From positions 19,583,863 to 19,647,862 of the forward strand of contig NC_089280.1 of assembly GCF_963678975.1 (NCBI RefSeq): a stretch of DNA of 64,000 nucleotides, written 5' to 3'. Below the pieces are notes generated by a model that saw nothing but the letters and a program-made list of their open reading frames with translations, was not told the DNA's origin and made no database searches. The position numbers and the translations under genes were made by a program. The first letter of the stretch is position 1. Each line of letters begins with the position of its first letter. The stretch is from Dysidea avara. Taxonomy: Eukaryota; Porifera; Demospongiae; Dictyoceratida; Dysideidae. This document shows, in pieces, positions 22,131-32,348 of this stretch.

Positions 22131-22745
22131 GTAATAGACAAATTTCATAATAATGAAAAATTCAACCATTGCCCCTAGCAACCTAAATTTTACATTATTT
22201 GTAGGTGTCAATGTCTTAAGTCACTTCTCCAAGTTAGTATTAAAAGGATAGCATAAATAAGTCATGAGATATGACATTTTGAAGTTGCAATTTTCCCACA
22301 CATTGTCAATGAGAGGGGCAACAGTTGTCCCTTCTCAGTAATCACACACATCATGGGATTCAAGGTGTAGTATCTATGGTCATATCTTATGACCTATATA
22401 CACTATCCATCTAAAACTTGGAGAGATTATTGTTGACATTCACACCTACAAATTATGTAATATTGAGATATGTGTACTTTTGAATTTTTAGTTTTTGCAT
22501 ACATTGAAATACCTCATTTTTGTGATTGCCCAGAAGGGGCAACTGTAGCCCTCTCACATAGATATGTATGGGAAAACTACAAATTTCAAAATGTCATATC
22601 TTATGACATTTATATGCTATCCTTTCAAAATTTGGAGAAGTTACTTTAGACGCTATCACTTAAAAAAATAATGGGAAATTCAGGTTGCTAGGGGCAATGA
22701 TTGTTTCTATATGCTATAAAGCCTTATCATGGAATTTGTCTATTG
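22131..22745. mobile_element. 610-bp fold-back element
   Basis: Left-arm landmarks TAGACAAATTTCATAATAAT, TTGCCCCTAGCAACCT and ATGAGATATGACATTTTGAA recur inverted in the right arm as TTCAAAATGTCATATCTTAT, AGGTTGCTAGGGGCAA and ATGGAATTTGTCTA. A solo half copy lies at 49932-50046 and a decayed half at 7243-7781. It is nested inside the TIR element 20678-22911. Confidence 0.85.
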
Positions 22746-22911
22746 ACTGACGCAAGTGGCTACTATTTGAAAATGCATCATGCTTCTTTGGTAAACACCA
22801 CCAATTATCCGGGGAGTGTCAAGACGAGCATGGATTTGAACTGTTCCAGACCCTTTTTTCTTCCTACCCAATGACAATGAGAAAAAAGCGGTCTAGCCAC
22901 GCGAGACTGAC

Positions 22912-23985
22912 TATACTAGACCATAAAATTCTTGAACAATGCGGGCCGCACTTTTTTGGGGATAATAACTACATAACTTTCCTTCCTATATGTCCTATGT
23001 CTTTCTTCATGTCCATGACCTATTTTTAAATGCATATTACAATGTTAACATCCACTTTCAAGCAATTTGCTTCTTTTGTGCCATTGATCTTCTGACTTAG
23101 TCTCTGCAAGGGTAACCATGCAACTTGTCAATAGCTATGTATTGATAAGAATCCGATCTATTCACATTAGCATGTTCATTAACCTTAATTACCTACATTT
23201 TATTATTAAGTTCATAACAGAGCAGTAATGTTGTTGTGCACAGTGTACCACTGGGTAGTGATCGCCTAACTGAAGCCATGCTACTGCTACCCACAGCATA
23301 CTATACATTGCCTATACGTAGTTGGATATATCAAAGCTGTGTATACATTCAATAGTAAGGAAACAATACATTTGTGTTTAATAACACTGATAGTATTAGC
23401 TAACTACTAATGTACGTGATGACTGACTTGATAATATCAAACACCACCTGCACCTCTAATTATCATGTTAGGTATCCATATTTATAAACAGTAAACAAAC
23501 TAGTGTAAAAAATATTATAAGAAATTAAAACATGGGAATAGAGATCACTGAAAAATGTAAAGAAACAAGAGTCAAACAAGCCAGCATGTTAAACACACAG
23601 AGATCCACCACACTCTATAAAGTGTTCTATTACACTACCTCCAGAACTGTAAAACAGGACCATGGATATTCAGATAGTGAGTCATGTTATAATGCTAGAT
23701 GCTAGAATGTAACTGTTTTGAAATAAATTGTCTGTTGTAAAATATAACCATATTTGGACTGAAATAAACATTTATACAGAAACATTCCCAGTCTTATCTG
23801 TATTGACAGTAAGTGGTGATGCCAGCAAAACTCAATATGAGAATATAGATATAAGTATAGGCCTGAGTCAAATATGCTCAACCAAAATGCTTTCAAGAAT
23901 TTCCACTTGTTAGTTTCTTTCAGTGTCAATTCCCATTATGCTTGTATTATGCTCCTAGATTCTAACAATTATCTTAATTTAATTT
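22912..23985. other. AT-rich spacer, nothing recognised
   Basis: I see no gene, RNA or repeat with support. Short open frames at 23702-23929 and 23728-23913 overlap on opposite strands and resemble nothing. Confidence 0.4.
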
Positions 23986-24985
23986 AATGGGGTAATGTAC
24001 AGACCTCAATTACTGAGTATATAGTGTAGATTGTTCTTAAAATCAGTTAAAGATTGTGAGTGTACAACATCAGGAGGTAGTAAATTCCATAGCTGGATGG
24101 TTGAGGGTAGGTAGGTAGGAATGAAGGGCTGTATCTTAAGTTGTGGCCACATGTACTGGATGCATTAGGATGCAAATAGTTTTGAAAATCTAGACTATCA
24201 TGACCAGTTAATAGCATCTTGTAAAACATAATCAACTTATGAGCATCTCTTCGTTGTCCGCTTTAGCTTGTTATGACTCAATCTATAGCTAGTTACATTA
24301 GCATATCTTGAGAATTCATTAAAAACAAAATGTGCAGCTCTATGCTGTATCATTTCAAGTTTCTCGATATCTGTCATGGTGTGTGGAGACCATACCATGG
24401 ATGCGTATTCAATTATTGGTAGAGTTGTACCGATAATCGGATCGGTAATCAGTAGAAGCCGATAATTAGCTGTTTTTACCATAATTGGAAATCGGTTGTA
24501 ATGGGCTGTGGCCAGCAGATTATTAGCCTATTCAACTTCAGCAGCTGCAGTACCACTGGAGGGCTGGTGTCAAAGGTTCTGGTATATAAGTACTTAGGTA
24601 ATTTGTTTATGTTTTGTAAGATAAACAGTGGTGGTACAGGCCCTAGCCCACTTGTCTGACAGTAACTTTGAGTTGAGGTAAGTGTACAATCTCACAGCAT
24701 TGGCATTACTAGCTCTACTTTTAGTGGAGTATGCACAAATATAACTTGTAGAGATCTACAATCGGGTATCGGCTAACTATTGGTGAAACAGGGTAAAATA
24801 TATCGGTTTTCCCTAAAAAGTGGGAATCGGTACAACACTAATTATTGGTCTGATGTAACTGAAGTATGCTTGTGTTCTTAAGACATTAGAACATTGTTTT
24901 TCAAGTTTCTTTGCAGGAATACAGGCGAATACAGGTGATGTGGTCTGACCAGGAGAATTTACAAATAATGGTAATGTAGAGGTAC
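23986..24985 (-). pseudogene. LINE ORF2 tail split by a hAT-type MITE
   Basis: Minus-strand codons right of the MITE give LEKQCSNVLRTQAYFSYIRP. Left of it they resume with IIEYASMVWSPHTMTDIEKL and EMIQHRAAHFVFNEFSRY, then with small frame changes HPNASSTCGHNLRYSPSFLP and IQLWNLLPPDVVHS. This is the standard end of a LINE ORF2 (RPxLEYASxVWxPH...xxIQRRAARFV). The break in RPI/IEY coincides exactly with the MITE at 24420-24840. No catalytic RT motif remains. Confidence 0.8.
24420..24840. mobile_element. 421-bp hAT-type MITE with 8-bp target duplication
   Basis: The ends are TAGAGTTGTACCGATAATCGG-like on the left and ATCGGTACAACACTA on the right. An identical 8-bp duplication ATTATTGG flanks it (24412-24419 and 24841-24848). 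TIR form and duplication length fit the hAT superfamily. No transposase is encoded. It interrupts a LINE coding remnant whose frame is restored when the element and one duplication are removed. Confidence 0.92.
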
Positions 24986-25846
24986 GTATTTAGTAGATGT
25001 CACTTTCTTTATGGTATTGTTATGATTTTTTATCTCGGAACATTTGCTCTATTGGAGCATTTCAAAGTGACTGTTCAGTCTGTTCTATTAAAGAGTATTG
25101 ATCATAGGAGCTATGTACAATGTAGTTGAGTGCTCTATTGCAGTTTCCACTGACTGTTCTAATAGGGAGTATTGATCTATTTTCATGGAAGTAAGCTCCA
25201 CAGTTTGAAATAATTATGTCCACCTAATATGCTAGCATTATGCTAGAATATCACTGCTTTTTATTATGCTGACATATTAAATTTTGACGCAGGCCTAATA
25301 GATATAGCTACTCCTGAAATTTAGTTTTGATTGTTAACAGAATCATTCCATTTTTGTCAGTGGATTCATGTCTATATATTATGTGTATAGGTCCACTAGC
25401 TAGCTGTTTTCTAGGAGTTGAATTGTTCACTATATCACTAATTCATACATACAATTAATATAGAAAAAAACCTGGACCATTAGCCATAAGGTCTCTCAGC
25501 CACTGGGCTACTTGTATATAACTTAGTTGCTGTTGGAAAGTCTCCTGTGATTAATACTCCCCAGGCTATACATTATTTAACATGGGGAAAAACTGCTAGT
25601 AGTAGCTATAGGAATTTAAGCATGCAAGCTCACCAAGTTATTGACAAACTCTGAAAATTGAAAAGGTTTAGAAACTAAAAGACTCCAGCTGCAGTGTGTA
25701 GCTATTCTGGCAACCCAATGTGATGAAGAAATACAGTTGTTGAAATGCATTTATATGCACAGATAGCTACAAAATTATGTACTTTTAAAAATAATAGTGC
25801 ATGTTTAGCAAGATAATAAGTGCTGCTATGCTATAACTATCACTGC
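24986..25846. other. Spacer with dispersed dyad motifs
   Basis: No gene was found. Degenerate copies of the CTCTATTAGAG-type motif occur at 25045-25065, 25078-25100 and 25128-25175. The rest is AT-rich and unrecognised. Confidence 0.45.
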
Positions 25847-25854
25847 AAATAGCT

Positions 25855-26234
25855 GCACAGCGGCGGAGGAAGTAGTTGATATGAGGGGGGGCTGGGCTGA
25901 CCCAGACTTATTTCTATAGTTTGGTAAGGTGAGACCAAAAAAAAAAAAAAAAAAAAAAAAAGGTCGCAACCAACTGACAAGAGCTTTCCACCTCACCAGC
26001 TACCGTTTCTAGCTGATGAACTACATAAAAATCCTTTCATAGCTCGCTACACACTGACTACTTTATTAGAGTGACTGCTCTATTAGAGTATCTCGATCTT
26101 TATCACGGTTTTCAGCCCCACTCCAAGAAAGATAATTTTGGTGTGATATCATTCTGAGGGGGGGCTAAGCCCCCCCTCAGCAGACCAAGGGGGGGCTTTA
26201 GCCCCCTAGCCCCCCCCCCTTTCCGCCGCCTATG
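25855..26234. mobile_element. 380-bp G-rich hAT-type MITE, copy 1
   Basis: The left end has CAGCGGCGGAGGAAGTAG, the right end CTTTCCGCCGCCTATG. The flanks AAATAGCT (25847-25854) and AAATAGCA (26235-26242) form an 8-bp duplication with one mismatch. It contains a 23-base A run (25939-25961), G/C runs near the right end and a pair of CTCTATTAGAG motifs. A reverse-oriented copy with a perfect duplication lies at 51389-51752, and a partial copy at 34260-34440. Confidence 0.85.
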
Positions 26235-26926
26235 AAATAGCACTAATGCTTTGGTAATTTTACTCTGGTGGTGCACTCTAGTAGGAGTAGCAACTCTAAT
26301 GAGGGTGTCTTGAATTATGCCCAATTCAAAATTGGCTATAAGGATTGCTTAATGCATTTAATTGTCTGCAATCTCTAATTACAAATCAAGACACACGGTA
26401 GTATGTAGTGCGGCCCAAGAAGCCGGCACGCAACACCCGTAAGTATATTGACAGGAAGAAAGAAAACGCAATTTTCGCACCTCCGTAGCTCTGTGCTGCC
26501 TTGATGAAACAAGACGATTTTTGCTGTGGACACTCCCTCCACCTTCAGCACTCCACACTCCAAATTTGAGCGAAATAACTTCTAGCGTTCCCGAGATATG
26601 CGACTTCATAAATTGGCTTAGATTCTTCGTTTTTTTTTTCCTCTTATTTTTCTTCCTCTTTTCGCACACTTACAAAAACTGCTATAAAACGCGAACGCAA
26701 TATCCGATTGCCTTGAACTTTTGCACACTGAAGGGGGGTACAAAAGCGCATCTCTGTACCAACTTTGGCTAGAATACTATAAACAGGAAAACAGTTATGA
26801 GCGATTATTCACGAAAAATAGCACCAATATGTTGTCACGCCTACAGGGTAAACCGCGTATGGGAAGAAGCTGAAAATCGGTGGGTGAATAGGTTAACTAT
26901 TGAACCTCAAACTTTTTGTGGTTTTA
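26235..26926. other. Probable left part of the minisatellite-cored element
   Basis: No host gene is supported. A C-rich to T-rich stretch, and at 26840-26890 a GCCTAC..GGTAAACCGC..GAAAATCG segment that is repeated in diverged form at 27028-27070, tie this region to the element that continues to 29566. The corresponding part of the second copy lies beyond the right edge of the window, so the border cannot be set. Confidence 0.5.
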
Positions 26927-27173
26927 AAGAAATCGAACTAAAAACCAGGAAGATACAACGAAAAAACCAACAGTGTGTAACAATTATGCAATCGAGATTA
27001 GCTAATAAAAACTACTACTTGCCATGCCTACCAGATAAACCGCTTGGGGTAATGCTTTGAAAATCGCTGTATAGATGGAGTAATCATCTTAGAAAGGCTC
27101 TTCAATGGTGTAGAAGAATCAGACTTAAAGCCACGGAGTTATAACACGAAATCCAACTTGGTGCAGCAAGTGC

Positions 27174-29055
27174 GAGATCGAGATACTCTAATAGAGCAGT
27201 CATCCTAATAGAGCAGTCACCCTGAAGAGAATTCAAGAGATCAGCTAGAAACAAGAAGTCTGTATAGAGATCAGCTACACACAAGTCACCCTGTATAGAG
27301 ATCAGCTAGAAGAAGTTACCTTGTAGGGAGTTCATGCAACTATGGAAAGAGATAGTTCAGCCAGAAGAAATCACCTTGTAGAATTCAGCTACAAAGAAAC
27401 CACCACGTAGAGAGTTCAGCTACAAACAAATCGCCCTGTAGAGAGATCAATAGAAGAAGTTACCTTGCAGAGAGTTCAGCTACAAAGAAACCATCATGTA
27501 GAGAGTTCAGCTACAAACAAATCTACCTGTAGAGAAATCAGCTAGAAGAAGATACCTTGTAGAGAGTTCAGCTACAAAGAAACCATCATGTAGAGAGTTC
27601 AGCTGCAAACAAATCACCTGTAGAGAGTTCAGCTACAAACAAATCTCCCTGTAGAGAGATCAGCTAGAAGAAGTTTCCTTGTAGAGAGTTCAGCTTCAAA
27701 CAAATCACCCTGTAGAAAGATCAGCTAGAAGAAGTCACCTTGTAGAGAGTTCAGTTACAAAGAAATCACCATGTAGAGAGCTCAGCTACAAACTAGTGAC
27801 CTTGTAGAGACATCAGCTAGAAGAAGTTACCTTGTAGAGAGTTCAGCTATAAAGAAACCATTCTTTAAAGAGCTCAGCTGCAATCAAATCACCTGTACAG
27901 AATTCAGCTACAAACAAATCACCCTGCAGAAAGATCAGCTAGAAGAAGTTACCTTGTAGAGAGTTCAGTTACAAAGAAACCACCATGTAGAGAATTCAAC
28001 TACAAAGTAGTGACCCTGTAGAGACATCAGCTAGAAGAAGTTACCTTGTAGAGAGTTCAGCTACAAAGAAACCATTCTGTAAAGAGCTCAGCTGCAAACA
28101 AATCACCTATACAGAATTCAGCTACAAACAAATCACCCTGTAGAGAGATCAGCTAGAAGAAGTTACTTTGTAGAGAGTTCAGTTACAAAGAAACCACCAT
28201 GTAGAGAGTTCAGCTACAAACTAGTGACCTTGTAGAGACATCAGCTAGAAAAGTTACCTTGTAGAGAGTTCAGCTACAAACAAATCTCCCTATAGAGAGA
28301 TCAGCTAGAAGAAGTTACCTTGTAGAGAGTTCAGCTACAAACAAATCACCCTGTAGAAAGATCAGCTAGAAGAAGTCACCTTGTAGAAAGTTCAGTTACA
28401 AAGAAACCACCATGTAGAGAGTTCAGCTACAAACTAGTCACCTTGTAGAGACATCAGCTAGAAAAGTTACCTAGTAGAGAATTCAGCTACAAAGAAACCA
28501 TTCTGTAAAGAATTCAGCTGCAAACAAATCACCTGTGCAGAATTCAGCTACAAACATATCACCCTGTAGAGAGATCAGCTAGAAGAAATTACCTTGTAGA
28601 TAGTTCAGCTACAAACAAATCACCCTGAAGAAAGATCAGTTAGAAGAAGTTACCTTGTAGAGAGTTCAGCTACAAAGAAACCATTTTGTAAAGAGCTCAG
28701 CTGCAAACAAATCACCTGTACAGAATTCAGCTACAAACAAATCACCCTGTAGAGAGATCAGCTAGAAGAAGTTACCTTGTAGATAGTTCAGTTACAAACA
28801 AATCTCCCTGTAGAGAGATCAGCTAGAAAAAATTACCTTGTAGAGAGTTCAGCTACAAAGAAACCACCATGTACAGAGTTCAGCTGCAAAGAAATCACCC
28901 TGTAGAAAATTCAGCCACGAACAAATTGCCCTGTAGAAAGATCGGTTAGAAAAAGTTACCTTGTAGATCGTTCAGCTACAAACAATTCACCCTGTAGAGA
29001 GATCATCTAGAAGAAGTCACCTTGTAGAGTGTTCAGTTACAAAGAAACCACCATG
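27174..29055. repeat. Minisatellite, ~35-bp monomers in three variants
   Basis: Dozens of monomers share TGTAGAGAGTTCAGCTACAAA or the variant TGTAGAGAGATCAGCTAGAAG, followed by AGAAACCACCA, CAAATCACCC or AAGTTACCT. The three endings alternate to give a loose higher-order unit of roughly 100 bp. All frames contain stops, so it is not protein-coding. It begins next to a pair of CTCTAATAGAG motifs at 27181-27218. Confidence 0.95.
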
Positions 29056-29238
29056 GAGATTTCTGTAATCAATATAAAATTATGTATTATATATATAATT
29101 TGTACATTTACTGATAAAATATTTAAAGTACATCTACTTCATCTTTTCTTCTTCCTGTGGTAAAGAAAAACAGATAGGTTAAAAAAGTCCCAAAGCCGAC
29201 CATAGGCTGGCTTTGGGGTATACAAATACAAAAAGAAA

Positions 29239-29566
29239 TGAAATCTAATCCAAAACAACCAAGCTGTAAAAAAGTGTGCAGCCCTCAAAAAGGCTATGGT
29301 GAAAAAAGATGTGAAATCCAAGGTGGCGGCTGTGATGGTAGGTTAATGGTAAAAATTTTAATAACGACAATTCAGGTGAATTTTGTGCCAAGACCAAGCG
29401 GCACCAAATTCACCTGAATTGTCATTATTAAAATTTTTACCATTAACCTACCATCACAGCCATTTCTTGGCCGTCACCTTGGATTTCACATCTTTTTTCA
29501 CCATAGCCTTTTTGAGGGCCGCACACTTTTTTTACAGCTTGGCTGTTTTGGATTAGATTATATTAT
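29239..29566. repeat. Palindromic tail of the minisatellite-cored element
   Basis: Arms of ~150 bp are near-perfect reverse complements. Left landmarks AATCTAATCCAAAACAACCA and GGCTATGGTGAAAAAAGATG are mirrored by CATCTTTTTTCACCATAGCC and GGCTGTTTTGGATTAGATT on the right, with a short centre near 29400. Because of the palindrome, both strands show similar short open frames; none is a gene. Confidence 0.9.
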
Positions 29567-30717
29567 GTGTACAAATAAGGTTGCTTCATTCTATACACCA
29601 AGTGAGTACCCACCCATGTCTCACCCTCCCTGTGTAATTGTGCTAAATTCATTTTTTTTCTTGACCATCCCTGTAGATATAGATTCTCTGATGATAATAT
29701 CAAGAGTCAAGACATCTACTGATTGAATCTTATTTGTTTTGTGCACACATACATGAGACCAAAGGTTTTTCCTGATATTTTTTTCCTGAGGCTGTCTTGC
29801 AGTCTCATATTTATTTATTGTTGGTTACAGCTGAACTCCCACACTATTCACTACTCTCCAATTATGCATACTGAGATAGTTGTTGTATAGTTACACAGTA
29901 AGTGTTTTTGTGGCCAATGTTAATGTGTGGGTGAGAGAGCACATTTGTTAAAGTTGTCACAAGTGTAAAACTAGTTTTCCGTGTTACAAATTTCAGTGAT
30001 CCAGCATGAACAACTATAGCCAAAAAAAAACTAGTTTTAAGTAAATGGTGATTGTTAGTTCTAAGTTAGCAAGCTTCAAAACAGAAAAGTATAAAGCCAA
30101 AATTGCAATGTGCCATGCATCTTAACTCTTTTACAGTCTACTGCAGGGAATATTGATCTTGAGATGCTTTCAGGATTTGACTCAAGATCCAATCCTGAGA
30201 TAGCCATTTTCAAAAAATAATTCACCATTTGTACTCACTATTTGATAAATTTGTCTTACAATTCAACTTATAGTTACAGCTTTTATTTTTATTTCTACAG
30301 AACCCTACTGAAATAAAATTGCCTGAAAAATCAATCTGTTCTAAAAACTGGCTTGTACATAACTATGTACTACATGTAGATATTTCTTTAAAATTACTTT
30401 CAGATATTAATCAATTCTTTCAAATTACTTCCAGATCATTCATTCTTGTCATCCATATTGTCTGTGTTAAAAGAGTGGAGGAGACGTTTGTGAAAAGTAT
30501 TCATTAAACAACTGCACTTTTTCACTTGCATTAGAGCTATCAGAATACATACTAGTAGGAAATGGGTATGCTTCAGCCCTGTTGTGGCTACCATATCACT
30601 GCTCATCTACAATAATCCATTTGAAGTACAGTATATAATGCTGTAACTATATATAGTGAATCAAATTTACCATATATGGTAAAAGACCACATGTATTACA
30701 GTATATAAACGCATTAA
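29567..30717. other. AT-rich spacer downstream of the methyltransferase
   Basis: No gene or repeat was recognised apart from a small palindrome TTTACCATATATGGTAAA at 30667-30684. Confidence 0.4.
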
Positions 30718-30723
30718 TTTATT
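30718..30723 (-). promoter_or_regulatory. Candidate poly(A) signal AATAAA
   Basis: AATAAA on the minus strand, about 140 bp past the methyltransferase stop codon, a normal distance for a short 3' untranslated region. The hexamer is common in AT-rich DNA, so this is only suggestive. Confidence 0.4.
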
Positions 30724-30863
30724 TCTGCTTTTAGCAATACAAAATTTGCAAGCAGTTGACAAACATTTTCAAACAAAGTTAATATAGCTAAAATTGTTAA
30801 AGTCATTTATGGGTGATCACTAAGTGCATCTATTAAGAGTTGTTACATATACGTTTTAAAAAG

Positions 30864-31709
30864 TCATATCTTTTGTGCAACGTAACAGCTGTAATAATTT
30901 TGGTTGGTGGGATAAGCAACTCCCTCTTCGATTTCCATCTTATTGATCTCAGCATACCATGTTGTAAAACCAGCTTTGCGCAGAGCATTCAACGCATCAT
31001 TGATTTGTAGTGGATAGCAGGGATATGTTTTGTTGTCTACAAAAAACGCTGTACACTCAATAGCTGTTATCATTACCAAAAAGCCATTCTGGTTCAGTTG
31101 ATCAAACAATCTTTTAATGGTCGCCTCATAATCCTCAAGTGAAGGTGCAACAAACTCAATGCAATACCCGGTGTAGATGATGTCAAACTTTCCACTGTAG
31201 GTTGGAAGCATGTTATCAGAAAACATGTCAACGAAGAGTGAATCCTTGAACTTGCTGCGAAGTAACTCCTGACGCTTTACAACAGCATCTCCACCATCCT
31301 GACCTTCCAGTGTGTTAACAACATATTTGAAGTAGGGATCCCAGTTGAACGCATTTGGATCTTTCCTCATCCACATCAATGCTTCATTTCGACAGGAGGG
31401 TGAAAAATCTGAGTGATATATCTCACCAACATACGGTGCTGCACTGATCAATTTGTGAAGGTATGGGCCTGAACCGAATTCCAAAAGTTTGGCAGTGGAG
31501 ATGTCCCATTTCTTGTGGTAATCCTTGTAGAAGTTGTGCACCGATTTTAGTCGCCACTGTGTTCGGATCCTCTTATCAACAGTATCGAATTCAGTTCCTG
31601 GACATCGCAAGTTGAGGAAAGCCCTTGCATCAAACTCTTTGTAATCTTTTTCATACTCTATATTCCCTATAGATTCATAATAAAATACATTGAATAACAT
31701 GTGAGGCAT
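30864..31709 (-). CDS. SAM-dependent N-methyltransferase, NNMT/PNMT/INMT family
   Basis: An intact 281-residue single-exon frame. ATG at 31709 sits in GGAAAATGCC; a second ATG three codons on is also possible. The fold is the class I SAM-dependent methyltransferase fold of the nicotinamide/phenylethanolamine/indolethylamine N-methyltransferase family. I see an N-terminal helix with YKEFDARAFLNL, motif I LLEFGSGPYLHKLISA (75-90), the acidic SAM-ribose contact region YHSDFSPSCRNEALMWM with Asp101, the diagnostic DPNAFNWDPYFKYV (117-130), FDIIYTGYCIEFVAPSLEDY (175-194) and NQNGFLVMITAIE (206-218). Length matches the usual 260-290 residues. The product would be cytosolic and transfer a methyl group from SAM to a small amine. 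The substrate cannot be told: the pocket is diverged and could suit nicotinamide, an indolethylamine or a sponge metabolite. It stands alone, flanked by MITEs. Confidence 0.92.
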   Translation of the reverse strand: MPHMLFNVFYYESIGNIEYEKDYKEFDARAFLNLRCPGTEFDTVDKRIRTQWRLKSVHNFYKDYHKKWDISTAKLLEFGSGPYLHKLISAAPYVGEIYHSDFSPSCRNEALMWMRKDPNAFNWDPYFKYVVNTLEGQDGGDAVVKRQELLRSKFKDSLFVDMFSDNMLPTYSGKFDIIYTGYCIEFVAPSLEDYEATIKRLFDQLNQNGFLVMITAIECTAFFVDNKTYPCYPLQINDALNALRKAGFTTWYAEINKMEIEEGVAYPTNQNYYSCYVAQKI

Positions 31710-31868
31710 TTTCCAGTTTGGTTAATTGTGATCATGAGATGATTACATTGAATCAATGAATTTTGGGATAACATTTACTTATTTGGTTACAGCTTCTAGA
31801 ATTGCTACCTTCAGCCATTCTCTACCATGGTCAGGCCCTTGCACCAGCTGACTCTGTCTCTTGTGTAA

Positions 31869-32348
31869 TACCATAAAGTCGGGTTGTTAAGCGCATGCAC
31901 TTATAATTTTCAGAGGAAACTTTTTGTAAAATCATACACTCTGTTAGGCACACACGCCTAGTAAATAATTATGGTGTACTTAACACGGAATCACTACGTT
32001 GTAATACCAGAGAGTAGCTCATAGCTTGTGCCACCAGATCACCTTGCCAGCTAGTGTATAAGGATATTTGACTCCATTTCTGGGTGAAATCCTTCATGAT
32101 AAACAAGAACTGACATCACAATCCAGAAGGCTTATTTGCTGTATACACAGTGAAGGGAGACGTAAGCGCTCTAGGAGACATTAATTTTCCAGCACTTCCA
32201 GCTTTTCTTCCCGTGTATAGTTTTTTGCGTGTTGAGCTTCGCATTTGACCATGTACACTTATCAGCCAGGTTAATCACAAGTGCGCTTAACAAGTAATAA
32301 GTTATGCGCTTAATAGATACATGCGCTTAACAACCCGACTTTACGGTA
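31869..32348. mobile_element. 480-bp MITE upstream of the methyltransferase
   Basis: The left end TACCATAAAGTCGGGTTGTT plus AAGCGCATG is mirrored on the right by CATGCGCTTAACAACCCGAC followed by TTTACGGTA. It lies 160 bp upstream of the methyltransferase start codon, so it may include or displace promoter sequence. It has no coding potential. Confidence 0.88.

Larger units (their letters stand above)
20678..22911. mobile_element. 2.2-kb TIR element carrying nested insertions
   Basis: The ends carry long inverted repeats. The left begins TAGTCTCGCGTGGCCAGACC. The right arm, read inward, has GTCTCGCGTGGCTAGACCGC, then TCTCATTGTCATTGGG and an AAAAAGGGTCTGGAACAGTT block. On the left these two blocks are separated by a LINE 3' fragment (about 20715-21183), so that LINE jumped into the left repeat. 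The interior also holds a reverse-transcriptase remnant (minus strand) and a fold-back element. A 155-bp element at 42666-42821 has the same outer ends. No transposase was found. Confidence 0.8.
26927..29566 (+). mobile_element. Minisatellite-cored element, copy 1 (inverted relative to 59494-64000)
   Basis: This 2.6-kb segment reads as the reverse complement of 59494-64000, apart from a hAT-like insertion in the other copy and a different number of minisatellite units. It comprises a unique head (26927-27170), the minisatellite (27174-29055), a short unique linker with a small hairpin (CCCAAAGCC...GGCTTTGGG, 29190-29218) and a palindromic tail (29239-29566). It encodes no plausible transposase. 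The 87-codon frame at 26797-27060 is partly made of a degenerate repeat and is not supported as a gene. Confidence 0.85.

Noticed and set aside
26797..27060. 87-codon plus-strand frame
   Set aside because: It lies in the head of the minisatellite-cored element and is built partly from a degenerate internal repeat (GGTAAACCGC...GAAAATCG).
27174..29055. CRISPR-like array of regular repeats
   Set aside because: Monomers are contiguous and diverged with no unique spacers; it is a eukaryotic minisatellite.
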